Source: Scatosoma sp045533485 (GTDB lineage: Bacteria > Bacillota > Clostridia > Christensenellales > Borkfalkiaceae). From it: a DNA stretch of 64,000 bases. The position numbers and the translations under genes were made by a program. Shown one piece after another: positions 8,861-16,854 of the stretch (position 1 is the first letter of the stretch; each line of letters begins with the position of its first letter). The notes beneath the pieces are model-generated. The model was not told the DNA's origin. It made no database searches and saw only the letters and a list, made by a program, of their open reading frames with translations. Where the stretch lies: the NCBI GenBank assembly GCA_045533485.1, contig JAZSHX010000009.1:23349-87348 (forward strand), given 5' to 3'.

Positions 8861-9283
8861 ATGAACAAAGTATTTTTAATCGGTAACTTAACGCGCGATC
8901 CCGAACTTACGGAAACCGCTTCCGGTGTTCCCGTATGCCATTTTGCTATTGCCGTAAACAGAAATTACGCTGGACAAGACGGCGAAAGACAAACGGACTT
9001 TTTTAACTGCACCGCTTGGAGAGCAATGGCGGAAACAATCGCTCGTTACACCAAGAAAGGCAACAAAGTTGCCGTTGTGGGTAGCGTTCAGCTGAGAAAC
9101 TACGAAGACAACCAAGGCGTAAAACGCACGGCGGTGGACATCATCGTACAAGACGTGGAATTTTTGACGCCCAAGACCGCTGGCGATTCCTTTGACGAAA
9201 TGGAACCTGCTCCCAGAGCAACCGGCGCAAAGCGTAAACCCGTTCTTGAAGCTATGGACGACGACTCGGACATTCCCTTCTAA
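8861..9283 (+). CDS. ssb: Single-stranded DNA-binding protein
   Basis: The OB fold is visible as MNKVFLIGNLTRDPEL, VCHFAIAVNR, QTDFFNCTAWRAMAE, KKGNKVAVVGSVQLRNY and RTAVDIIVQDVEFL. A short linker leads to the acidic tail ending DDSDIPF, the tip that recruits replication and repair proteins. The 140-residue length is normal for host Ssb. It lies between rpsF and rpsR, so single-strand DNA protection is co-transcribed with ribosomal proteins. Confidence 0.97.
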   Translation: MNKVFLIGNLTRDPELTETASGVPVCHFAIAVNRNYAGQDGERQTDFFNCTAWRAMAETIARYTKKGNKVAVVGSVQLRNYEDNQGVKRTAVDIIVQDVEFLTPKTAGDSFDEMEPAPRATGAKRKPVLEAMDDDSDIPF

Positions 9284-9318
9284 TCGTTAGGGATTAAAAA
9301 AAATTAAGGAGTACTATT

Positions 9319-9567
9319 ATGGAAGAAAAAGCACCTGTTAAAAAGGTTTTCAAAAAAGCGCCCCGTAAAAAGGTATGCGCTTTCTGCCAAGAAAAGCTCG
9401 CTCAAATTGATTACAAAGACGTAAACCGTTTGAAGAAATTTATCACGGAAGGCGGTAAAATTTTGCCCCGTAGAATGAGCGGCACGTGCGCAGCGCACCA
9501 AAGACTTCTTGCAACCGCTATCAAGCGCGCAAGAATCGCTGCACTTCTCCCCTTCAAAGGTGAGTAA
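9319..9567 (+). CDS. rpsR: 30S ribosomal protein S18
   Basis: An 82-residue S18 with a Lys-rich N-terminus and the conserved IDYKDVNRLKKFITEGGKILPRR region followed by the QRLLATAIKRARIAALLPF end. CAFC near residue 27 suggests the zinc-ligand style seen in some S18 proteins, with only part of the set. It follows AAGGAG and ends 22 bases before the operon terminator. Confidence 0.97.
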   Translation: MEEKAPVKKVFKKAPRKKVCAFCQEKLAQIDYKDVNRLKKFITEGGKILPRRMSGTCAAHQRLLATAIKRARIAALLPFKGE

Positions 9568-9588
9568 TCATTGATAACCTTATCAAAC

Positions 9589-9620
9589 AAAAGCACTCTG
9601 CGTTATGCAGAGTGCTTTTT
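9589..9620 (+). terminator. Terminator of the rpsF operon
   Basis: AAAAGCACTCTGC and GCAGAGTGCTTTTT form a 13-bp stem with a terminal T run. It can also serve the convergent oxidoreductase gene. Confidence 0.92.
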
Positions 9621-9651
9621 CGTTACAAATTACAATCCCAAAAAGGCGGCG

Positions 9652-10899
9652 TTATTTTTCCAACTCTTTAAGATATAATTGCATTTGCGCTTCCGTCGGC
9701 TTATAATCGGGGTTTGAACAGCAAGGCAAGGTCGGTTCACTTCCGTCCGCACCGTAGAAAGGCGTGAGATAATCGTTTTCATACAATTTTCTATCTTCTT
9801 CCTTTCTAAAATCGGGAATATCGTACGGCTTTCCGCCTTCCAACACGGAGCGGTGCGCCAAAATGGCAACGGACGACATCACGGTTGCCGAATAAATGTC
9901 AAACGGGTGCGGCGGTTGTTTTCCTTCTCTTATGCAATCAAAAAACATGCGCATCATAAAATAATCGCTGCCACCGTGTCCGCGTGACGTATCAATAATT
10001 GCTTCGTCCTTATCATGCCAAGACGGCGTATATAACTGTTCACTCTCTTCCCCTTCAGGAGTTTCCCATTCGTTATAACGGAGCATCACTTGCGAGCCCA
10101 TACCGCGCAAATTCTCTATTTGACCCTTTGTTCCGCATACGCGATAGGAGTTATGATGCCCGCCAAATGCCGCGCAGCCCGTCACACGGAACACAGACCC
10201 ATCATCATTGAGCGTAGTGATATTCGCCGCCATATCCGCGTTATACGACGCCGAAGGAACGTTATCGAGTGTCGGAGCATACATTGCAAACGCATTCACT
10301 TTTTTCGGCGTCGCGCCCGTAATATACATGATAGGGCCAAGCGAATGCGTAATATAATACGTTCTAGGCAAATAATTCCGCCAGTGTTTGGGATAAAATT
10401 TATATCGTTTAACAAACGTCGTATCCCACGCACTACCGGGATGATTGTATTCCCCTTCCGCGTATAAAATTTTACCCAAATTACCGCTATCTTTCACACG
10501 TTTCATTTCACGGTTAAACAGCATGTGCGGATAATTTTCCCCAAGCATATAAATACTTTTGCTTTTTTCAAATGCACGAACAAGCTCTACACCTTCGCCC
10601 ATGGTACCATTACCAAGGCACTCACTAAAAACGTGTAAATTTTTCTCAAAACACTTAATTACGTACGGTACGTGTTCATGGAAATTATTCGCAACTACAA
10701 CAGCATCCATAGGATGGTTGATAAAATCGTCAAAATTTTCGTACACAGCGACGCTTTTATCCAGCTTCTTCAACGCCTCTTCTCTACGTTCTTTGTGATT
10801 TTCGCAAAGCGCAACGATTTCCACGTCACAAAGCAACATATATCTAGCAAGGTCCACGCCCCTGCCGCCGCCAAATATACCCACTCTAATCGTCTTCAT
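9652..10899 (-). CDS. Gfo/Idh/MocA family oxidoreductase
   Basis: 415 residues with an N-terminal Rossmann fold (MKTIRVGIFGGGRGVDLARY), an AVVVANNFHEH strand, and the FSECLGN segment where the usual EKP motif of this family would stand. The C-terminal beta-sheet domain includes EGEYNHPGS and a GHGGSDYFMMRMFFD substrate-domain helix. Such enzymes oxidise or reduce sugar or cyclitol substrates with NAD(P). EKP is replaced by ECL, so the catalytic lysine of the classical family is absent at that position and the activity may differ. The gene is divergent from an AraC regulator, its likely controller. Confidence 0.85.
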   Translation of the reverse strand: MKTIRVGIFGGGRGVDLARYMLLCDVEIVALCENHKERREEALKKLDKSVAVYENFDDFINHPMDAVVVANNFHEHVPYVIKCFEKNLHVFSECLGNGTMGEGVELVRAFEKSKSIYMLGENYPHMLFNREMKRVKDSGNLGKILYAEGEYNHPGSAWDTTFVKRYKFYPKHWRNYLPRTYYITHSLGPIMYITGATPKKVNAFAMYAPTLDNVPSASYNADMAANITTLNDDGSVFRVTGCAAFGGHHNSYRVCGTKGQIENLRGMGSQVMLRYNEWETPEGEESEQLYTPSWHDKDEAIIDTSRGHGGSDYFMMRMFFDCIREGKQPPHPFDIYSATVMSSVAILAHRSVLEGGKPYDIPDFRKEEDRKLYENDYLTPFYGADGSEPTLPCCSNPDYKPTEAQMQLYLKELEK

Positions 10900-10954
10900 A
10901 CTTTTCTCCTCGTTTTACTTTTACCATAAAGTATTTTTGCCTTCAAGCAAAATC

Positions 10955-10983
10955 ATTATATCATATTCTTTTTTCACTATCAA
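10955..10983 (-). promoter_or_regulatory. Promoter of the oxidoreductase gene
   Basis: Minus-strand TTGATA, 17 bases, TATAAT. The divergent AraC promoter starts only 51 bases away, so one regulator could act on both. Confidence 0.75.
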
Positions 10984-11034
10984 TAGATTTATTCCATAAA
11001 AATATATAAAAAAGTTAGACAACACTTGCTTCGC

Positions 11035-11063
11035 TTGCTTTTTTACGATTGTTTTGTTATACT
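11035..11063 (+). promoter_or_regulatory. Promoter of the AraC-family gene
   Basis: TTGCTT, 17 bases, TATACT, 30 bases ahead of the ATG. The sequence before it contains a short TTGCTTCGCTTGCTT direct repeat that could be an activator half-site pair. Confidence 0.65.
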
Positions 11064-11093
11064 ATATTTATAAAAAAGATAGGATCGGATTTT

Positions 11094-11918
11094 ATGAAAA
11101 ATAACATTTGCAAATTCCCCTTGCCTGACGTTTCCAACGACCTTACCATCTCCTGCTTTGTTTTAGAAACAGACGAAGAAACGATGCGCCAAAACGTACA
11201 GCTTACAACCAACCGTTTGATTGTCATTGAACAGGGCGAAGGCGTATTTTTATGCAATCGCACGCCTTGTTCCTTTGTTGCAGGCACACTGCTTTTTTGC
11301 TTCAAGGGCGAAACGTTTACACTGCAAAGCGGAGAGAACGTGCGGTATTTTTACATAGATTTTAGCGGCGCAAGGGGAAACAGTTTATTGCACCGATTTG
11401 CCATCGCGCCAAATACGCGCGTGAAAGATAATTTCAATAGCTGTATTCCCTTTTGCAAGGATTGTTTGTTGACTGCGCAACCGGAAAATTTAGACATTAT
11501 CGCGGAAAGCGTTTTGCTTTACGTCTTTTCACGATTATCCGCAAAGTGCGCCAGCCAAAACGAAATTATACAAAAAATAATCGAATTTACCGAAGACAAT
11601 TTTCAAAACACCGAACTTTCCATCGCGCTTGTTGCCAAAGCCATCGGGTATAGCGCAAAATATCTTTCGCATTACTTCAAAAAGAATACGCAAACAAATT
11701 ACAGCGAATATTTGCGCTCCGTCCGCTTCAAATACGCAATTTCCCTTTTTGAGCTTGGTATAAGCTCGGTAAAAAACGTAGCTTTATTATCCGGATTTTC
11801 CGATCCGTTGTATTTTTCCAACATTTTCAAAAAAAATACCGGAGTTTCGCCCAAAGAATTTATTTCGCAGCAAGCGTTCCAAAACAAGCAATCGCAAAAC
11901 CCCGAACGCGAAAATTAA
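11094..11918 (+). CDS. AraC family transcriptional regulator
   Basis: 274 residues. The N-terminal half resembles a cupin ligand-binding domain (VIEQGEGVFLCNR, GTLLFCFKGE). The C-terminal ~100 residues carry the two AraC helix-turn-helix units: LSIALVAKAIGYSAKYLSHYFKKNT, with FKYAISLFELG and VKNVALLSGFSDPLYFSNIFKKNTG as the second unit and signature. The start is taken at MKNNICK, which follows AGGATCGG. It probably senses a carbohydrate and controls the divergent Gfo/Idh/MocA gene; that link is from context. Confidence 0.88.
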   Translation: MKNNICKFPLPDVSNDLTISCFVLETDEETMRQNVQLTTNRLIVIEQGEGVFLCNRTPCSFVAGTLLFCFKGETFTLQSGENVRYFYIDFSGARGNSLLHRFAIAPNTRVKDNFNSCIPFCKDCLLTAQPENLDIIAESVLLYVFSRLSAKCASQNEIIQKIIEFTEDNFQNTELSIALVAKAIGYSAKYLSHYFKKNTQTNYSEYLRSVRFKYAISLFELGISSVKNVALLSGFSDPLYFSNIFKKNTGVSPKEFISQQAFQNKQSQNPEREN

Positions 11919-11938
11919 AGCACTCTTCCCCTACAAAA

Positions 11939-11974
11939 ATACGTATCCCCGCGTGAAAACGCGGGGATACGTAT
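11939..11974. terminator. Bidirectional hairpin terminator
   Basis: A 16-bp near-perfect stem (11939-11954 with 11959-11974) lies between the convergent AraC and amidotransferase genes. The T run is clearer on the minus strand. Confidence 0.8.
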
Positions 11975-11982
11975 TATAAAGT

Positions 11983-12321
11983 TTACAACAAAAGTAAAAA
12001 TCTCGGTGCTGTGCCGCCGAAATCATCGGGCACGCGTATCGTGCGTATTTTCAAGCGCCCTTCTTTTTGTAAATTGTAAACAATTTGATAGGTAAGCAAC
12101 GCAGCCGGCGCACACGCTTCTCCTGCGAATAAGGGAGCTATCGCCGTCGTTCTCAATTTCGAAAACGGATATTCTGCTTGTTGCAAATGCGCGCACACCG
12201 CTTGATACGCCGTCTCTTTCATTTGCGGCGTGATTTTCGCAACGGAGTGCGGCGCGTTTATAAACGGCACGCTTTGCACGCTGTCACGCGTAACGTATCC
12301 CGAAGAACAAGCCGGCAACGG
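11983..12321 (-). pseudogene. C-terminal part of the interrupted amidotransferase-like gene
   Basis: This segment is in exactly the same frame as the upstream 232-codon frame and is separated from it only by one TAA at 12322-12324. It reads from PLPACSSGYVTRDS to the natural stop after APRFLLLL, about 112 codons. Its only initiation codon near the junction is a TTG without a ribosome site, so independent translation is unlikely. Together the two halves would make a ~346-residue protein. Confidence 0.7.
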
Positions 12322-13020
12322 TTACACTTCGCCCGTGAAGTCATCTAAAAACGCCGTGGGCGTACTGGCAACATACGCGCCGTGGCTGCAAAATCCAACA
12401 AACATCGGCATATTGATACGCGCATAGGTAATCGCGTTGGGCATAGCCAGCGACAGCAATAAACCGACAATTTCGCTGGGCATTTCACAAAACGCATTTG
12501 CCATCGCTTGCGATTCTTGTTCGCCGTTATCCAAATTACGCGCAATCAGTTGACACATCGCGTCACTCATATGCACTGCCGAACCGTCCGCTAAAATTTG
12601 ATAACGCGGATTGTCAAGCACCACACGCGAATGCATCGTATACCCACTATCCAACAACCGCTGTGTTAAACGGGTATATTCGTCGTTTCTATCCTTGAAA
12701 ACACCTGCAAATCCGTTGGCTACGTACGCGATGGTCGGTTTGCCGTTTTTATCGTTGACAAACGGGTGCGCCCAAGCGTCACCGCCGCCCGATTGCGTGC
12801 GGCTGTGGATAATACCGATTGTACCCGGCAAAGACGCCGCATTCGTCAACGCCATAAGCTTATCCGTATCCCCCGTTAACTTGGCATAATAAATTTTCTC
12901 TTCGTGCACAGTGGCAATTCCCGTATAAAAACCGCCGTCTAACCCTTCTTCGCGTTTAATCATTTCTATCAAAATAGGTGCGGCGCGTTTCGTACCTACG
13001 TACCCTGCAATATTACACAT
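12322..13020 (-). CDS. Class II glutamine-amidotransferase-like (Ntn hydrolase) protein, truncated by an in-frame TAA
   Basis: The protein begins MCNIAGYVG, so Cys2 becomes the N-terminal nucleophile after Met removal, as in GlmS/PurF-type amidotransferases. Further family-like segments are GTIGIIHSRTQSGGGDAWAHPF and VANGFAGVFKDRND. No sugar isomerase or PRTase domain follows. The frame stops at residue 232 in the middle of what reads as a continuous domain. AAGGAGCAGGG precedes the ATG and the gene follows the M20 peptidase by 11 bases, so the two are co-transcribed. Whether the truncated product is active cannot be said. Confidence 0.72.
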   Translation of the reverse strand: MCNIAGYVGTKRAAPILIEMIKREEGLDGGFYTGIATVHEEKIYYAKLTGDTDKLMALTNAASLPGTIGIIHSRTQSGGGDAWAHPFVNDKNGKPTIAYVANGFAGVFKDRNDEYTRLTQRLLDSGYTMHSRVVLDNPRYQILADGSAVHMSDAMCQLIARNLDNGEQESQAMANAFCEMPSEIVGLLLSLAMPNAITYARINMPMFVGFCSHGAYVASTPTAFLDDFTGEV

Positions 13021-13031
13021 ACCCTGCTCCT

Positions 13032-14186
13032 TTATGCAAAATATGAAAGTATCAATTCTGCGGCGATTTTCAAGCCGACGGGAATGCTATCTATACGCAC
13101 TTTTTCTTCACGTGTATGTGCGCCATTGCCTAAATAACTACCCACGCAAATAGCAGGCACACCCAGCGACATCGGGATATTACAATCGGTAGAGCCCGAT
13201 ACGCAAGCGCAAGGAATACTCGAGTGTTTTTGTGAAATGGCTACTGCTTCGTCTATCATTTCTTGTAACACTTTCTCGTCTACTTGGCCACCGCAAGGGC
13301 GTTCGCCCAACATGGTAACTGTTATTTGGGCAATATTTTCCTTTTGCGCTTGTTCAACCGTCGTTTGGAAAAACTGTTGCATTTTTTGTAAATCTTCTCG
13401 ACTGTCCGAACGGTATTCATAGGTAAACGTAGCGTTTTGCGCAATGGTGTTGACGGACGTGCCGCCCGCAATCGTGCCTACGTTGAAGGTTGTTTTTCCT
13501 TGCCCGTTTTGGGGGATATCGCACGCACTCAAACGCTGTATAAGTTGTGCCGCCGCTATTATGGCGTTGCGATTACCAAAATTGTTGAACGAATGCCCGC
13601 CTTCCGTTTGCAAAGTAAGCTCGTAACGGTGTGAGCCCACGCATTTGGTAACAAGTTCGTCGTAAGTTTCATCAAAGGTATATACGCGCGTGATACGGCC
13701 TGCGTAGTCTTGCATAATTTGCTTGATGCCTTTCAAATTGCCAAGCCCTTCTTCGCAGGAATTTGCCACAAACAAAACACCGTGTTTGGGTTGCAAATTG
13801 TTTTGTGCCACGTATTTGGCAATCATCATTAAAACGGCAAGACAGGCGGTATCGTCACCCACGCCAGGGGAATACATATACGTTTCGTCTTTAGTAAACG
13901 GCATCGGCTCGGTGTCGGGAAACACGGTGTCCGTGTGCGCGCAAAAGAGCGTAATATCTGTTGCCTGTTCACACCCGACGGGATACACTACGTTTTTCGC
14001 ACTGTCAATATATACACCCTTTGCGCCTTGCTGTTCCAGCCAATTTTTACAAAACTCTGCGCGCTTTTCTTCCTGTCCGCTGGGGGCAGGTATGCGACAA
14101 AGCGCTTCTATCAAGGCAATCGTTTCTTGGTTCGATTGTTCTAAATACTGTAAAATATTTTTTGATAACATAACTTTTTCACTCAT
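13032..14186 (-). CDS. M20 family metallopeptidase (tripeptidase/peptidase T-like)
   Basis: 384 residues. Metal-site motifs appear in order: FCAHTDTVF (His and Asp), GVGDDTACL (bridging Asp), ANSCEEGLGN (catalytic and metal Glu pair), FDETYDE and, near the C-terminus, GNGAHTREE (His). GGHSFNNFGN marks the dimerisation lid. The enzyme would trim short peptides in the cytoplasm. I take the ATG at 14186 (MSEKVML); a GTG nine bases upstream is in frame and also possible, since neither has a strong ribosome site. The amidotransferase-like gene follows directly. Confidence 0.85.
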   Translation of the reverse strand: MSEKVMLSKNILQYLEQSNQETIALIEALCRIPAPSGQEEKRAEFCKNWLEQQGAKGVYIDSAKNVVYPVGCEQATDITLFCAHTDTVFPDTEPMPFTKDETYMYSPGVGDDTACLAVLMMIAKYVAQNNLQPKHGVLFVANSCEEGLGNLKGIKQIMQDYAGRITRVYTFDETYDELVTKCVGSHRYELTLQTEGGHSFNNFGNRNAIIAAAQLIQRLSACDIPQNGQGKTTFNVGTIAGGTSVNTIAQNATFTYEYRSDSREDLQKMQQFFQTTVEQAQKENIAQITVTMLGERPCGGQVDEKVLQEMIDEAVAISQKHSSIPCACVSGSTDCNIPMSLGVPAICVGSYLGNGAHTREEKVRIDSIPVGLKIAAELILSYFA

Positions 14187-14208
14187 GTTTACCACATAGT
14201 TTCTTACA

Positions 14209-14239
14209 ATTATAAATTGCCTTTGATAAACTTATCAAA
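14209..14239 (-). promoter_or_regulatory. Promoter with overlapping palindromic operator before the M20 gene
   Basis: Minus-strand TTGATA, 18 bases, TATAAT. The -35 hexamer lies inside an 18-bp palindrome at 14222-14239 (TTTGATAA arms, 2-base centre), a layout that suggests repressor control. Confidence 0.6.
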
Positions 14240-14284
14240 CAGCATAGAGAAACGCCACTTTTTCGTTTGTAAGCGGCATAATCT

Positions 14285-14292
14285 CATACCTG
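14285..14292 (+). repeat. Interspersed boundary motif, copy 2
   Basis: CATACCTG followed by CCTATGCCC, 11 bases beyond the stop of the HAD-kinase fusion gene. Confidence 0.45.
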
Positions 14293-14303
14293 CCTATGCC
14301 CTT

Positions 14304-15419
14304 TTACTGTTTCTGCAAAATTTCACAAATTTGTTCCACTGCTTCGTCGTAGGTGTTAAACTCCACGATATAATCGCAAATTTGCGCTGTTTGCGGTTCG
14401 GATTCTACGGCAATAATTCGGTTGACCTTGTCTTCAATGGACGAATTTTTCTTCAAAAGCGAACCCAAAAGCGCGCGTTTATCACGCTTAATATACACGG
14501 TGAGCACGTTCTTGAAATGCGTTTTTAAGGACATCGCGCCGCAAATATCCATCGCCGTCAACACGTGCTTGCCGCGGCTTAAAATCTCTTGAATATCGGG
14601 CTTGCACGAGCCGTACCATTGTCCTGCGTACATCGTCGATTGAAACATCTCTCCGCTTTCGCGCATTTGGATAAATTCGTCGGTAGATACGTAGTTATAC
14701 CAGTCGTTCTGCTCCACTGCCGTGGGGTCGTTGGTCGTGTAGCTGACCAGCTTTTCAAAACCCGTCGTGCGCTTTAACACCTGCGCGGCGATTTTCGTTT
14801 TACCGCTGCCCGACGGTCCAACCAAAACAACGATGCTTGGCTCTTTCAAAATGTCAGGGCGTTCACGCACGCTGTAACTGTCGGCAATCACTTCCACCAT
14901 CTTCAAAAACTCATCGTAGGTGTTGACAGCAAGCACGCCCGTTGCCGTTTGATTCCAAGGCGAACGCAGTAAAATGGGATATTGCGCGTTAGAGCGCAGC
15001 ACGTTATGCGCGCCGTCGTCAAATAAAATATCCACGCTGATTTTATCCTTGCGCGCGCCCATATAAATATGGTCGGCAGGAATTTCGGGAAATTCGTCTA
15101 AAATCCTTTGCGCGCGAATTCCCATATATTCGGGGGGAATCGCAGTCGATATAAACAATTCCGTCATTGTCGACAGCTTTTTGACAAACTCTTTCGCGCC
15201 TTGCATCACGGGTTGATTGCGATAAAAATCGGGATCTTTGAAAAATTCAAAAATCACGTCCGAACGATCCCCCTGCTTACCCCATTGTTTTCTTTCGTAC
15301 ACGGAAAGCGGCGGATCAAACTTATATTTTTCGTTGGCAAGCTTGATGGCGTAGGTTGTACACTCCATCAACACGTCGTCGATATCCAGTGCCGTAGAAA
15401 GCCGATATTTTCTTTTCAT
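14304..15419 (-). CDS. HAD 5'-nucleotidase-like domain fused to a guanylate kinase-like domain
   Basis: 371 residues in two parts. Residues 1-~190 look like a HAD phosphatase of the 5'(3')-deoxyribonucleotidase type: ALDIDDVLMECT holds the nucleophile Asp12 and Asp14, STAIPP is motif II, and DILFDDGAHNV is motif IV. Residues ~200-371 form a guanylate kinase-like domain with VLVGPSGSGKT, VSYTTNDPTAVEQNDWYNYVS in place of the GMP-binding region, and KHVLTAMDICGAMSLK. A dephosphorylating and a phosphorylating module are joined in one chain. It follows AAGGAG and a hairpin leader. Substrate is unknown; nucleotide-level control or nucleotide recycling is inference. Confidence 0.82.
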   Translation of the reverse strand: MKRKYRLSTALDIDDVLMECTTYAIKLANEKYKFDPPLSVYERKQWGKQGDRSDVIFEFFKDPDFYRNQPVMQGAKEFVKKLSTMTELFISTAIPPEYMGIRAQRILDEFPEIPADHIYMGARKDKISVDILFDDGAHNVLRSNAQYPILLRSPWNQTATGVLAVNTYDEFLKMVEVIADSYSVRERPDILKEPSIVVLVGPSGSGKTKIAAQVLKRTTGFEKLVSYTTNDPTAVEQNDWYNYVSTDEFIQMRESGEMFQSTMYAGQWYGSCKPDIQEILSRGKHVLTAMDICGAMSLKTHFKNVLTVYIKRDKRALLGSLLKKNSSIEDKVNRIIAVESEPQTAQICDYIVEFNTYDEAVEQICEILQKQ

Positions 15420-15437
15420 ATTTGCTCCTTATGATAC

Positions 15438-15486
15438 AAAAAACAACTTTTTCGTATTTGATACAGAAACACGAAAAGTTGTTTTT
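15438..15486 (-). promoter_or_regulatory. Leader hairpin with U run (possible attenuator) before the HAD-kinase gene
   Basis: On the minus strand an AT-rich stem of about 15 bp, with one bulge, runs into a T run and ends ~12 bases before the ribosome site. An intrinsic-terminator shape between promoter and start codon suggests premature termination as control. Confidence 0.45.
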
Positions 15487-15498
15487 ATGCTTTTTATT

Positions 15499-15527
15499 AT
15501 TATATAACAATCTTGATGAAAAATCAA
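15499..15527 (-). promoter_or_regulatory. Promoter of the HAD-kinase gene
   Basis: TTGATT, 17 bases, TATAAT on the minus strand. The bactofilin operon ends 54 bases upstream. Confidence 0.75.
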
Positions 15528-15580
15528 TACCTTTTGGAAAAATTTTTAGCGATTGTTTTTTGCCGGCAATAGACCTGCGG

Positions 15581-16276
15581 TTATATTTTTTCACGCGTTT
15601 TCACTTTTGCCTTAGGCGACGTTTCCATTTTTTCACTAAACTGCACGTGTCCGATTTTACAGCCCTTGCCTATATTGACGATACGACCTGTTACGCACGG
15701 ACAAGTAACGTATTCCAGCGTAATTTCATCCCCTTCGATGGCATTTTCCACGGTAACGCCGCGCTTAAGGAACAAGGAAAAACGCTTTCTGCCAATACTG
15801 ATTTTACTACCGCCAATGCTACCGATTTGCATTGCCCTATCCGCTGTAATTTTTATTTTTTCCGCATTCAAAAGCCCTGTACAGTTGAACGTTCCCGACG
15901 TTTCCACACTTTCCGCCTCCACGTCGCCCATAGCGCTCAAAGAACCCGAAACGGTCAACTTTTCACATTTTATAGTCTTTTCGCACTGCACACTGCCAAA
16001 GCACGCAATTTCTTCCGTAGCAACTAATTCGCCACCGCAAGACAGCGAGCCTGAAACGCGCACTGTTTTTGCCTTGATATCCCCTAAAAACTTCGCGCCG
16101 CCCGATACCTTAAAACGTTCCGCGCACTCAATAGTTTCGCCTTTACTAGCACCGCTCACGGAAAAAGCAACGCAACGCACCTGTTCGCCAAGCCGTCCGC
16201 TTCCGCTAATCGACACTTTTTCATAATTACCCGACGGAATATTTCCCGCGCCTGATATACGCATATCCATACTCAT
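15581..16276 (-). CDS. Bactofilin / polymer-forming cytoskeletal family protein (YhbE/YhbF-like)
   Basis: 231 residues made almost wholly of short repeated beta-helix turns with periodic SGSG, VSGSL and VSGGAKF segments, the pattern of the DUF342/bactofilin-like polymer-forming proteins. A basic tail (SPKAKVKTREKI) follows. These assemble into filaments or scaffolds without nucleotides. The start overlaps the end of the YhbD-like gene by four bases, so translation is coupled. In Bacillus the same pairing of YhbD and YhbE/F exists. Confidence 0.8.
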   Translation of the reverse strand: MSMDMRISGAGNIPSGNYEKVSISGSGRLGEQVRCVAFSVSGASKGETIECAERFKVSGGAKFLGDIKAKTVRVSGSLSCGGELVATEEIACFGSVQCEKTIKCEKLTVSGSLSAMGDVEAESVETSGTFNCTGLLNAEKIKITADRAMQIGSIGGSKISIGRKRFSLFLKRGVTVENAIEGDEITLEYVTCPCVTGRIVNIGKGCKIGHVQFSEKMETSPKAKVKTREKI

Positions 16277-16656
16277 TTGTTACCTCCTGTAATTTGTTTG
16301 GTTACGTCCTTAATTACCCCGTCGCCATTGTCAATGGTAACGCTTTTAATATCGCTTAAATAAAACGTTTTTTGCCCAAAAACCGTATCAATCACCATCG
16401 TTGCGTCCTTTTTTGACTGCGAAGAAAGCTGTTTGGACAGCTCGTCCAAAGAAACGTCGTCCTTTTGTTTTTTAATAAGTTCCATACGCTTACATATCAA
16501 TTTACGCGGAAAAAACGTTTCTTGCCCCGTCACCGTCGCCTTTTTAATAAACCACTCTTCGGGAATTAGCCCCATGCGCTTCCACCGATACAGCGCACCG
16601 TAGGATATTTCATACGTTTCTAAAAGTTCCTTTTTGGAAATAAGTTCTTTATCCAC
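16273..16656 (-). CDS. yhbD: YhbD-like MerR-type HTH regulator (DUF4004)
   Basis: 127 residues from a GTG start at 16656, preceded by a perfect AAGGAGG; the longer frame would place its start inside the promoter. The N-terminus (ISKKELLETYEISYGALYRWKRMGLIPEEWF) is a MerR-like helix-turn-helix with the WF wing found in YhbD. A central Lys-rich helix and a C-terminal segment with KTFYLSDI follow. Two palindromic operators surround the promoter, consistent with autoregulation of the yhbD-bactofilin operon. Confidence 0.78.
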   Translation of the reverse strand: MDKELISKKELLETYEISYGALYRWKRMGLIPEEWFIKKATVTGQETFFPRKLICKRMELIKKQKDDVSLDELSKQLSSQSKKDATMVIDTVFGQKTFYLSDIKSVTIDNGDGVIKDVTKQITGGNK

Positions 16657-16684
16657 CTTTTTTCCTCCTTTTTGTTTATCTTCC

Positions 16685-16732
16685 GTAACATTGTTACGAT
16701 AAGAGTATAGCATAACATTGTTACGCTGTCAA
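16685..16732 (-). promoter_or_regulatory. yhbD promoter with two palindromic operators
   Basis: Minus-strand TTGACA (16727-16732), 17 bases, TATACT (16704-16709). A 13-base palindrome GTAACATTGTTAC at 16685-16697 lies downstream of the -10. A near-identical copy at 16712-16724 fills the -35/-10 spacer. The spacer position is typical of MerR-family operators. Confidence 0.75.
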
Positions 16733-16796
16733 GTGTTTTTTGAAATTTTTTTGGAAATTTCTTGAAATTTTTTTTCAGTAAGTTGTTTTAAAAAGG

Positions 16797-16823
16797 AAAA
16801 GCACCCGCAAATGGGTGCTTTTT
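16797..16823 (-). terminator. Terminator after the metallophosphoesterase gene
   Basis: An AAAAGCACCC/GGGTGCTTTT stem, an exact repeat of the hairpin at 18231-18259. Confidence 0.8.
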
Positions 16824-16854
16824 GATTGTACTTATATATATAGAAGTATCAAAA

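Noticed and set aside
9652..10899. Gene as a normal EKP-type Gfo/Idh enzyme
   Set aside because: The segment where EKP should stand reads ECL, so the specific catalytic assignment was withheld and only the family given.
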